A stretch of DNA of 20,578 nucleotides, from the NCBI RefSeq assembly GCF_946481145.1, contig NZ_CAMLMJ010000038.1:1-20578 (forward strand), in the 5' to 3' direction. Positions within the stretch are counted from its first letter, which is position 1. Each line of letters opens with the position of its first letter. Below are positions 9,329-15,287 of the stretch, piece by piece. The notes beneath the pieces are model-generated. The model had not been told where the DNA came from, did no database searches, and saw nothing but the letters and a program-made list of their open reading frames with translations. The DNA comes from an uncultured Sediminibacterium sp. (lineage in GTDB: Bacteria; Bacteroidota; Bacteroidia; Chitinophagales; Chitinophagaceae). The translations under genes and the position numbers were made by a program.

Positions 9329-10411
9329 ATGTATAAAATCCTTTTATCCCTTTGTTTAATCCTCAGTATTTCCAGCCAGGCACAACAAACGGAAAATATC
9401 ATTATCATAACCACCGATGGCTTTCGTTGGCAGGAATTATTTAAGGGAATGGATGAATCCCTGGCAAAAGATAAGCGGTTTAACCAGGACGATAGCGCTG
9501 GAATTTTTAAGCAATTCGGGGCAGCTACCGAGGAAGAAAAGAGAAGAAAACTGATGCCATTTTTCTGGAATACCATTGCCAAAAATGGACAAATATTCGG
9601 TAACAGAACCTTGGGGAGTAAAGTAAATGTTTCAAACAGATATTGGTTCTCATATCCGGGGTATAACGAGATATTATCGGGTTATGCGGATGACAGGATT
9701 GATGCGAATGATTATCCAGCTAATCCTAATATCACCATTACAGAATTTTTCAATCAACAACCGGCATTAAAGGGAAAAGTAGGTGCGTTCGGTGCATGGG
9801 AGGCTTTTAACAGAATATTGAACGAGAATAGAAGCGGCGTACCAGTAGTTGCCGCTTATGATACCTGTGGTGGTGCATCACCTAACGCCAATGAATTAAT
9901 GATCAATAAATTACTCAGGGATTCCCAAAAGCATTGGGGGGAAGAATGTTTCGATGTGTTTACCCATCATGCAGCTATGGAATACCTAAAAAAGGAAGCG
10001 CCTAAAGTTATGTACATAGCTTATGGCGAAACGGATGAATGGGCACATGGATGGAAATACAAATATTACCTACAGGCTGCACAGCAGGTAGATAAATGGA
10101 TACAGGAAATTTGGAACTATATTCAATCTACCCCTGGTTATAAGGATAAAACAACTTTGTTTATTACCACCGATCACGGCAGGGGAGATAAGGATAAATC
10201 AAAGTGGACCAGCCATGGCAGCGATATTGAAGGGGCCGATGAAATATGGTTTGCAGTTATGGGGCCTGATACAAAAGCTGCAGGTGAATCAAAAAGAGAA
10301 GGGCAATATTTTCAGAAACAATTCGCTCAAACCATTGCCCGTTTAATGGGGTATGAGTTTAAAGCTGATCAGCCCATTGCAGAAGCAATAGATCCGCTAT
10401 TCAGAAAATAA
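9329..10411 (+). CDS. Secreted alkaline-phosphatase-superfamily hydrolase
   Basis: 360 residues with an N-terminal signal peptide (MYKILLSLCLILSISSQAQQ, likely cleaved near residue 18). A full set of residues for the two-metal site of the alkaline phosphatase superfamily can be read in order: D30 in ITTDGFRW, a likely serine nucleophile S108 in RYWFSYPGYNEILSG (the position of Thr in nucleotide pyrophosphatases), D236 and H240 in GETDEWAHG, D282 and H283 in TTDHGRG, and H296 in TSHGSD. It is therefore probably a periplasmic or exported phosphatase, phosphodiesterase or sulfatase; the substrate cannot be told, and phosphoglyceromutase-type annotation is also common for this group. The gene is alone, and is flanked by oppositely oriented copies E and F of the dispersed repeat element. 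No Shine-Dalgarno is seen. Confidence 0.85.
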   Translation: MYKILLSLCLILSISSQAQQTENIIIITTDGFRWQELFKGMDESLAKDKRFNQDDSAGIFKQFGAATEEEKRRKLMPFFWNTIAKNGQIFGNRTLGSKVNVSNRYWFSYPGYNEILSGYADDRIDANDYPANPNITITEFFNQQPALKGKVGAFGAWEAFNRILNENRSGVPVVAAYDTCGGASPNANELMINKLLRDSQKHWGEECFDVFTHHAAMEYLKKEAPKVMYIAYGETDEWAHGWKYKYYLQAAQQVDKWIQEIWNYIQSTPGYKDKTTLFITTDHGRGDKDKSKWTSHGSDIEGADEIWFAVMGPDTKAAGESKREGQYFQKQFAQTIARLMGYEFKADQPIAEAIDPLFRK

Positions 10412-10453
10412 AAAATATCCGGAGATTTATTATTTTCCTGAAGCACTTAAATG

Positions 10454-10502
10454 CAATTGGCAATTGGCAATTGGCTTTTAGCTATTAGCCATTAGCAATT
10501 AA
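10454..10502. repeat. Heptad array of seven units, 3' of the phosphatase-family gene
   Basis: The units are caattgg three times, then cttttag, ctattag, ccattag and caattaa. The second half (10473-10496) is complementary at 19 of 24 positions to 10804-10827, so the two arrays form long inverted ends around a 355-bp segment that includes repeat copy F. Confidence 0.8.
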
Positions 10503-10566
10503 CGCGAATTAAAGATTGAAGTATGCATTAAAGCTTATAGCGTATAATTGTTCATTATTGTCTCCA

Positions 10567-10827
10567 GGAAAGTTGGAATGCGATCTTTAGGTGTCACGTA
10601 TGATGGAACACAGATTATCATGATTTTCAAGATTTATCATGATAGATCCTGAAAATCATGATAATCTGCGTTCTATCAATAACAAGGAGTGCACAAACAG
10701 CAATCAAATATTTCTTTAACCAGCTCATTTTAAATCATCTAATTCGCTTGCCCTGTCATTTATTCGATTAAGAGCAGATAGCCTACAATTACCGCAAATC
10801 CTGGCTAACAGCTAAATGCTAAAAGCT
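10567..10827 (+). repeat. Dispersed repeat element, copy F
   Basis: Aligns with copies E and G. Landmarks are GGAAAGTTG (10567-10575), TATGATGGAACACAGAT (10599-10615), AATATTTCTTTAA, AATCATCTAATTCG, AAGAGCAGATAGCC and the final heptad array. It carries a nested palindrome and ends in heptads gctaaca, gctaaat and gctaaaa (10804-10824). It occupies most of the 464-bp gap between the phosphatase-family gene and the crotonase gene. No long open frame; a short minus-strand frame of about 33 codons is shared with copy E. Confidence 0.75.
10604..10675. repeat. Nested 30-bp-arm palindrome in copy F
   Basis: Arms 10604-10633 and 10646-10675 match at 27 of 30 positions. The 12-base spacer contains the self-complementary tatcatgata. 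It is a close relative of the palindrome at 9154-9217 in copy E and would form a very stable RNA or cruciform hairpin. Confidence 0.8.
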
Positions 10828-10875
10828 GTTTTCCCCCACTCCTCGTTCAACCCTTGATTCGTATTATTAGCCAAA

Positions 10876-11652
10876 TCATTTCCCCTTGAATATCGCTTTT
10901 CTTTTTTCAAGAAATGCAGTGGTTCCTTCTTTCATATCTTCTGTACCAAAACAGTCACCGAAGGCATTTACTTCAACAGCAAAACCATTTTTAGTTTCAT
11001 CAAAAACAGCATTTGCAGCTTCAATACATTTTGCCACAGCGATAGGTGCTTTGGTATTGATTAATGATAATATAACCGTGGCTTTAGCAATCAATTCTTC
11101 CTGTGGTACCACATAGTTTACCAGTCCGAGCTGAAGCGCTGTATTAGCATCAATCATGCCGGCACTCATCAATAATTCCAATGCCCTTCCTTTGCCTATT
11201 AGTTGCACCAATCTTTGTGTTCCGCCATAACCCGGAATTAAACCCAGGTTCACTTCTGGCTGTCCAAATTTCGCGTTATCCGATGCCAGTCTGAAATGGC
11301 AACTCATCGCCAACTCACAACCTCCGCCCAAAGCAAATCCATTAACACATGCTACAACAGGTTTTGGTGAATGTTCTATTTTAAAGAAAATATCCTGTCC
11401 CCTTTTGGCGAGTGCCTTGCCTTCTTCTACCGATGCGCCACTGAATTCGCTAATATCGGCACCTGCAACAAATGCTTTTGGACCAGCTCCGGTTATAATA
11501 ACGGACTTAATAGCCTCATTGCTATATACTTCATTCATTACTGCATCCAGATCGGCCATTACCTGCTGATTTAGTGCATTAAGTTTATCGGGACGATTTA
11601 TGGTAATAATAAATATTCCATTTTCTAAACTGGTAACCAAAGTTTGATACAT
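10876..11652 (-). CDS. Enoyl-CoA hydratase/isomerase (crotonase) family protein
   Basis: 258 residues, typical of a stand-alone crotonase. It hydrates trans-2-enoyl-CoA in fatty-acid or amino-acid degradation. Both catalytic glutamates of the hydratase are present with the normal 20-residue spacing: E113 in ALGGGCELAM and E133 in FGQPEVNLGLIPGYGGTQRL. The oxyanion-hole regions are at VAGADI (62-67) and around G109-G110. Having both glutamates favours hydratase over pure isomerase or dehydratase variants; the chain-length preference is unknown. The start at 11652 gives the normal MYQTLVTSLENGIFIITINRP opening. A TATTTTTG -7 element lies 15 bp upstream. It is divergent from the TRIC-family gene with only 56 bp between start codons. 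No other beta-oxidation genes are adjacent. Confidence 0.92.
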   Translation of the reverse strand: MYQTLVTSLENGIFIITINRPDKLNALNQQVMADLDAVMNEVYSNEAIKSVIITGAGPKAFVAGADISEFSGASVEEGKALAKRGQDIFFKIEHSPKPVVACVNGFALGGGCELAMSCHFRLASDNAKFGQPEVNLGLIPGYGGTQRLVQLIGKGRALELLMSAGMIDANTALQLGLVNYVVPQEELIAKATVILSLINTKAPIAVAKCIEAANAVFDETKNGFAVEVNAFGDCFGTEDMKEGTTAFLEKRKAIFKGK

Positions 11653-11667
11653 GGCAATTTGTTTTCA

Positions 11668-11675
11668 CAAAAATA
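11668..11675 (-). promoter_or_regulatory. Putative crotonase-gene promoter -7 element
   Basis: The minus strand reads TATTTTTG, an exact TAnnTTTG match ending 15 bp before the ATG. The predicted leader is about 10 bases. Confidence 0.5.
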
Positions 11676-11708
11676 CGATTGCAGACGGGTTCTTTTGTAT
11701 TTTGTAAT

Positions 11709-12311
11709 ATGAATCTGATTGAGGGAATACTCTATACCGGGATTTTTGTTTTTGCTGCAACAGGAGCACTCAAGGCACGTACACATCAAATGGATATATT
11801 TGGTGCAACGGTTGTTGCTTTTGCTACCGCTTATGGTGGCGGTACTATAAGAGATTTACTGATTGGTATTCGACCTGTAAACTGGATGAACGATTATTTT
11901 GCATTAGGCCTGGTTGTTTCTGCAGTTTTAATTATTTCTCTCCTCAAAACCAATCCTGCACGTTTTCGTAGAACGCTTTTTTTTACAGATGCAATCGGAT
12001 TGGGCATGTTTACTGCGGGTGGCATTGAAAGAAGCCTGGCTTATGGTGTAAATGAAGGTTATGCCGTAATTATGGGTGTAATGTCTGCCACATTTGGCGG
12101 ATTAATTGCCGATATGATATGCGGGGAAGTTCCTAATCTGTTGAAGAAAGGAGAGCTATATGCTACTGCCTGTGCAATAGGAGGTGCGATATATATTTTA
12201 TTGAAGAATACAGGACTGGCCTATAATCCTGGTTTATTTATTTGCGTGGTTATCATAGTTGGCATTCGCATTTTATCGAAAAGAAAAAGATTAAGGCTGC
12301 CGGAAATATAG
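11709..12311 (+). CDS. TRIC/YadS-family (UPF0126) membrane protein
   Basis: 200 residues from ATG 11709. About six to seven hydrophobic helices form two homologous halves, each with a glycine-rich kink: GGGTIRDLLIG at 43-53 and GGLIADMICGE at 130-140. This is the hallmark of the prokaryotic TRIC cation channel / UPF0126 group (YadS, YicG), some members of which are reported as glycine or small-molecule transporters. The inner-membrane role is firm, the substrate is not. An ATG at 11679 in the same frame would add ten residues, but that region includes promoter-like T-rich sequence (TATTTTG, 4 bp before 11709), so the later start is preferred. The gene converges on the alpha/beta-hydrolase gene over a heptad inverted repeat. 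Confidence 0.9.
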   Translation: MNLIEGILYTGIFVFAATGALKARTHQMDIFGATVVAFATAYGGGTIRDLLIGIRPVNWMNDYFALGLVVSAVLIISLLKTNPARFRRTLFFTDAIGLGMFTAGGIERSLAYGVNEGYAVIMGVMSATFGGLIADMICGEVPNLLKKGELYATACAIGGAIYILLKNTGLAYNPGLFICVVIIVGIRILSKRKRLRLPEI

Positions 12312-12425
12312 TATAGGCAATTAGCATTTAGCCATTAGCTTTTAACTGGATGTATACAGAATGGTGTTTAGAATAAAGGCCAAAGTGTCTGCTAACAGCT
12401 AAAGGCTAATTGCTAATGGCTAATT
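12312..12425. repeat. Paired heptad arrays between convergent genes
   Basis: The left array (12312-12346) has about five 7-bp units, such as aattagc, atttagc and cattagc. The right array (12391-12425) has five: gctaaca, gctaaag, gctaatt, gctaatg, gctaatt. Arms 12319-12347 and 12397-12425 are complementary at 24 of 29 positions. The right array supplies the stop codon (12420-12422) of the minus-strand hydrolase gene. It starts directly after the stop of the plus-strand gene. A bidirectional terminator role is plausible. Confidence 0.8.
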
Positions 12426-13430
12426 TAAAAGGTAACTCTTTAAAAAATCCAGCGTTCTTTTCTTCGCAAGTAAATTGGCCTTAGCATCTTCACTTGTTCC
12501 TGTACTTCCGTCGAAACTGTGTGCTGCATTATCATACACATGGAGAGACATAGGCGCCGATAAATTAGATTGCTGTGCTTTTAATATCAGTCCATCATAC
12601 GCGCTGATATTTGTGTTATTGTCGCTATTACTATACAAGGTTGTATATAGCGGATCCTTTCCTGCTGCATGTATCATAATCGGCGCATAAGGAATATATT
12701 TTCCATTACTCGGTGTACCCGGGCGACCATAATAACTAAACATAGCAGCTCCGGGATAATAAGATACTGCCGCAACAAAACCACCTTCAGCGGGGCGCTG
12801 TGCTGGTGCAAGAACGCCATTTGTATAGGTAACACCTCCACTTATGAGTGACCATGTGGGTTTACTTACAGCTTGTGCATCAACCATGGTGCTCAATACA
12901 CTGGTACCTCCATGTGAAAAGCCGAGCAAAGCAATTTTATTTGATTTAATCCTGCTCAGTGTTCTCAGGTAACTAAGTCCTGCATAAGCATCTCTGGGAC
13001 GGATGAATTCTGCGGCAAGGAAAATGTTTTCCGGTGGAGCTTTATCATGAAAATCTTTCACACCCCTGGCAGAGTAGCTGTCGACAAAAAGTGCAGCAAT
13101 TTTATTAACCCTGAAGGAGTCGATCCAAATACTGAACTGACTGGCTAATTGTGTATTGGTCAGGTCCGAACTACTCCATAAACCACCACTTCCATGTTGT
13201 ACTACCACTGCAGGTACACTTACTGAAGAAGCTGGTATAAACAGAATGGCTTTTAATGGGTCGCCACCGGTTGGATTGGTTAAACTGATCGTTTGAATTA
13301 TTTCAGGCTGAGTATTATTGCCACCTGTAGGCGTTGTGTTTTGAGGTGTTTCAACGGCTTTTTTGCCGCAGGAAATCATGGTGAAAACCATGAAAAATCC
13401 GATGATTCCTTTGTGTAATATTTGTTTCAT
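12420..13430 (-). CDS. Alpha/beta-hydrolase (dienelactone-hydrolase-like), predicted lipoprotein
   Basis: 336 residues from ATG 13430. The N-terminus (MKQILHKGIIGFFMVFTMISC) is a lipoprotein signal with C21 as the lipidated residue, followed by a Thr/Asn/Gly-rich linker (about 22-45). The hydrolase core shows HGSGGL near 79-84 (oxyanion region), the nucleophile elbow GFSHGG with S172, an acid D259 in AGKDPLYT, and H304 in NAAHSFDG. This is a complete Ser-Asp-His triad. It is likely an envelope esterase or peptidase-like enzyme; the substrate is unknown. An in-frame ATG at 13469 would add 13 residues ahead of the signal and reach past a promoter-like GACCTTTG at 13457-13464, so 13430 is chosen. 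Its last codons overlap a heptad array. Confidence 0.87.
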   Translation of the reverse strand: MKQILHKGIIGFFMVFTMISCGKKAVETPQNTTPTGGNNTQPEIIQTISLTNPTGGDPLKAILFIPASSVSVPAVVVQHGSGGLWSSSDLTNTQLASQFSIWIDSFRVNKIAALFVDSYSARGVKDFHDKAPPENIFLAAEFIRPRDAYAGLSYLRTLSRIKSNKIALLGFSHGGTSVLSTMVDAQAVSKPTWSLISGGVTYTNGVLAPAQRPAEGGFVAAVSYYPGAAMFSYYGRPGTPSNGKYIPYAPIMIHAAGKDPLYTTLYSNSDNNTNISAYDGLILKAQQSNLSAPMSLHVYDNAAHSFDGSTGTSEDAKANLLAKKRTLDFLKSYLLN

Positions 13431-13456
13431 AAACATTGCTCCGGGTAAATGGGCTG

Positions 13457-13464
13457 CAAAGGTC
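13457..13464 (-). promoter_or_regulatory. Possible promoter -7 element of the lipoprotein hydrolase gene
   Basis: The minus strand reads GACCTTTG, one mismatch from TAnnTTTG, 26 bp before the ATG at 13430. Supportive but weak. Confidence 0.3.
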
Positions 13465-13556
13465 CACATTGGAAATCTGTAAATGAAATTATATTGGTTC
13501 GGTCGGAGGAATAACAGGGTGAACGGTTGCTATAAACGGATGAATTACATAAAACC

Positions 13557-13925
13557 TTATTGTCGTAGAATCTTTTCCATCGCTTTCCCCTTCGCTAACT
13601 CATCAATGAGTTTATCCATATAGCGAATTTTTTGCATGAGAGGGTCCTGGATTTCTTCTACCCTATACCCGCATATAACACCGGTAATTTTTGAAACATT
13701 GGGATGCAACTGCGGGGCTTCCGCAAAGAAAGTTTCCAAACTTACTTTCTTGTCTATCTGCTTCTGGTAAGCTTTTTCTGTATAACCCGTTAACCAGCAG
13801 ATAATGGTATCCACTTCTTCTTTTGTACGCCCCTTTTTTGTTGCCTTGGTAATATAATGGGGGTACACACTTGCGAAAGACATTTTAAATACCCTAGTGT
13901 TATCCATAGTGTTATTTATTGACAT
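13557..13925 (-). CDS. DUF2200 family protein
   Basis: 122 residues. I recognise the DUF2200 family by its characteristic segments: [49 protein letters not shown], and the highly conserved C-terminus [28 protein letters not shown]. The function of the family is unknown to me. It is a small, soluble, mostly helical protein without signal peptide or membrane segment. The second ATG (13907, [11 protein letters not shown]) would give a start closer to usual family members. The gene lies 52 bp downstream of the toxin gene on the same strand, so it may share its transcript. Whether it belongs functionally to the toxin-antitoxin pair is not known. Confidence 0.85.
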   Translation of the reverse strand: MSINNTMDNTRVFKMSFASVYPHYITKATKKGRTKEEVDTIICWLTGYTEKAYQKQIDKKVSLETFFAEAPQLHPNVSKITGVICGYRVEEIQDPLMQKIRYMDKLIDELAKGKAMEKILRQ

Positions 13926-13977
13926 ATACTTAGAGAATCCATTATATTATTCAACTTCACCCAATCTAATCCCAATA

Positions 13978-14277
13978 TTATGGTTTGAGTATACGAGCTG
14001 TATTATCACGCCTGCCATCCCAAACTGATAAAACAAAGATTGACTTAGGGGTGATATGATAGAAAATCAGGTATTCACGAACTGTCTTTACTCGCACATC
14101 AACAATTTCGGTTTTCCTGCCTATAAAAGGGTTCTTACTAACGTCTTTTAAAGCAGCTATAATAAGTTTATTCAGTTTTATACTAAAGGTTTTTGATTTA
14201 TTCCTTTCTATCCAGTAAGCTAAAATTTCACGACGCTCTGTTTGAGCTGAATCAGTCCAAATTATTTTTCGAGCCAT
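13978..14277 (-). CDS. ParE/RelE-superfamily toxin of a type II toxin-antitoxin pair
   Basis: 99 residues with the compact fold expected of ParE/RelE toxins: an initial strand and helix (KIIWTDSAQTERREILAYW), the mid-protein NPFIGRKTE turn, then strands VRVKTVREYLIFYHI and SIFVLSVWDGRRDN. The family ending with an arginine pair (R89-R90) is present. RelE members cut ribosome-bound mRNA and ParE members poison gyrase; the sequence alone does not decide which applies. It lacks the long extra helices of HigB types. It overlaps the upstream antitoxin gene by 16 bp, as is usual for translationally coupled modules. Activity is inferred from family and context only. Confidence 0.88.
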   Translation of the reverse strand: MARKIIWTDSAQTERREILAYWIERNKSKTFSIKLNKLIIAALKDVSKNPFIGRKTEIVDVRVKTVREYLIFYHITPKSIFVLSVWDGRRDNTARILKP

Positions 14278-14495
14278 TCACTTATTTCTTTATTAGCCGA
14301 TGATTCTGTCAGGTATTTCTTTTGTTTTATTTCTTGCTTAGCGTTTGAGATTCGTTTTTTTTGAGCAGTTGTAAGTTTGAAAACACCTTCATTTAATTCA
14401 AAGTCAATAAGCCGCTGTAATTCCTTAATTACGGTAGTTTCTTTGATTTGAGTGATTTTATTGATTAACTCAATTTTTAAATTCGCAGTATTCAT
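14262..14495 (-). CDS. Antitoxin partner of the ParE/RelE-type toxin
   Basis: 77 residues, rich in charged residues and predicted helical, with no recognisable ribbon-helix-helix or Phd motif that I can assign. It is called an antitoxin because of its position: it precedes the toxin gene, overlaps it by 16 bp, and has the usual size. The C-terminal KKYLTESSANKEISEWLEK is likely the toxin-wrapping tail, which is an inference. An AT-rich inverted repeat immediately upstream may be the autoregulatory operator. Confidence 0.8.
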   Translation of the reverse strand: MNTANLKIELINKITQIKETTVIKELQRLIDFELNEGVFKLTTAQKKRISNAKQEIKQKKYLTESSANKEISEWLEK

Positions 14496-14498
14496 TTG

Positions 14499-14515
14499 TA
14501 TAATGTTATATTATA
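14499..14515. promoter_or_regulatory. Possible toxin-antitoxin operator
   Basis: tataat (14499-14504) and attata (14510-14515) are 6-bp inverted arms around a 5-base spacer, starting 4 bp before the antitoxin ATG. The adjacent minus-strand TATCTTTA (14514-14521) is one base off TAnnTTTG. The DNA is AT-rich, so chance cannot be excluded. Confidence 0.3.
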
Positions 14516-14625
14516 AAGATACATAATTGCTATTGAATGGGATACTGGTATCAAATGTGTGTATAATTTAGTATAGCTTAGGTTAAGGTTATGTAAGTTG
14601 TTATTACAGAATCATTCCTGTTCCT

Positions 14626-14825
14626 GGAAATTTGATTGCGAACTATAGGAGTTGTGTATGATGGAACACAGATAGTGCATTTGACGCAACCAAAATATTT
14701 CTTATTTTTTCCAGCTAGTTCTAAATTATCTAATTCGAAAGCCTCTCTTTTATTCCATTAAAAGCAGAAAGTCTATAATAAGCACCCATCAAGGCTTGTA
14801 GCTTGCAGCTAGCAGCTTGAAGCCT
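14626..14825 (+). repeat. Dispersed repeat element, copy G (lacks the nested palindrome)
   Basis: Aligns with copies E and F. Landmarks are GGAAATTTG (14626-14634), TATGATGGAACACAGAT (14657-14673), CAACCAAAATATTTCTTA, AAATTATCTAATTCG, and CCATTAAAAGCAGAA followed by TATAATAAGCACCCATC, almost identical to copy E. The palindrome found in E and F after ACAGAT is missing here. Heptads gcttgca, gctagca, gcttgaa and gcctaag (14801-14828) form an imperfect terminal hairpin (14792-14825). It fills most of the 346-bp gap between the antitoxin gene and the B12-subunit gene; the remainder (14522-14625) shows nothing recognisable. Confidence 0.75.
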
Positions 14826-14841
14826 AAGTGCTGCGCATTAA

Positions 14842-15258
14842 CTAAAACCCTCTGTTTTCCCGCACCCATTCAGTAATATAACTAGCTATCTCACCTGTTG
14901 CTGTGCCTGGTGCAAATAGTTTTCCTACGCCCATATCGTTAAGCGTTTTCATGTCGTCTTCTGGAATAATACCGCCACCAGTAAGTAAAACATCGTTCAT
15001 TCCTTTTTCTTTCAGTAATTGAATTACTTTAGGGAATACCGTTAAATGGGCGCCACTGAGTATACTGATGCCAATTGCATCAACGTCTTCCTGTAAGGCA
15101 GCATTTACCACCATTTCCGGAGTTTGGCGCAGACCGGTATAAATAACTTCCATACCTGCATCCCTCAACGCGGTGGCTATTACTTTGGCACCACGATCGT
15201 GACCATCAAGTCCAACTTTAGCTACCAGTACACGTACCGGGCGATTAGAATTACTCAT
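14842..15258 (-). CDS. Stand-alone cobalamin-binding subunit of a methylmalonyl/isobutyryl-CoA mutase type enzyme
   Basis: 138 residues made of a single B12-binding domain. The base-off motif DxHxxG is present (D18, H20, G23 in [12 protein letters not shown]), with the usual SILSGAH and GGGIIP segments of the cobalamin pocket. This is the C-terminal domain of acyl-CoA mutases as a separate protein, like the small subunit of isobutyryl-CoA mutase or archaeal-type methylmalonyl-CoA mutases. It needs a catalytic TIM-barrel partner, which is not in this window. The exact substrate is therefore unresolved. A TATTTTTG -7 element 17 bp upstream of ATG 15258 allows independent transcription although the glycosyltransferase gene lies just upstream on the same strand (29-bp gap). 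Confidence 0.9.
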   Translation of the reverse strand: MSNSNRPVRVLVAKVGLDGHDRGAKVIATALRDAGMEVIYTGLRQTPEMVVNAALQEDVDAIGISILSGAHLTVFPKVIQLLKEKGMNDVLLTGGGIIPEDDMKTLNDMGVGKLFAPGTATGEIASYITEWVRENRGF

Positions 15259-15275
15259 GCAATCGTTTTATCCTG

Positions 15276-15283
15276 CAAAAATA
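15276..15283 (-). promoter_or_regulatory. Putative promoter -7 element of the B12-subunit gene
   Basis: The minus strand reads TATTTTTG, matching TAnnTTTG. It ends 17 bp before ATG 15258 and lies in the 29-bp gap to the upstream gene. Predicted leader is about 12 bases. The same GCAAAAATACGA context precedes the crotonase gene. Confidence 0.5.
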
Positions 15284-15287
15284 CGAA

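Noticed and set aside
8996..10827. Insertion sequence with a transposase
   Set aside because: No transposase-like frame is present in or between the repeat copies; the enclosed gene is a phosphatase-superfamily enzyme.
11679..11708. Ten-codon extension of the TRIC-family protein
   Set aside because: The T-rich promoter-like DNA lies inside it; MNLIEG at 11709 gives the normal family length.
14499..14625. Further homology of repeat copy G up to the antitoxin gene
   Set aside because: Only short, scattered AT-rich similarity to the region upstream of copy F could be seen; not enough to extend the element.
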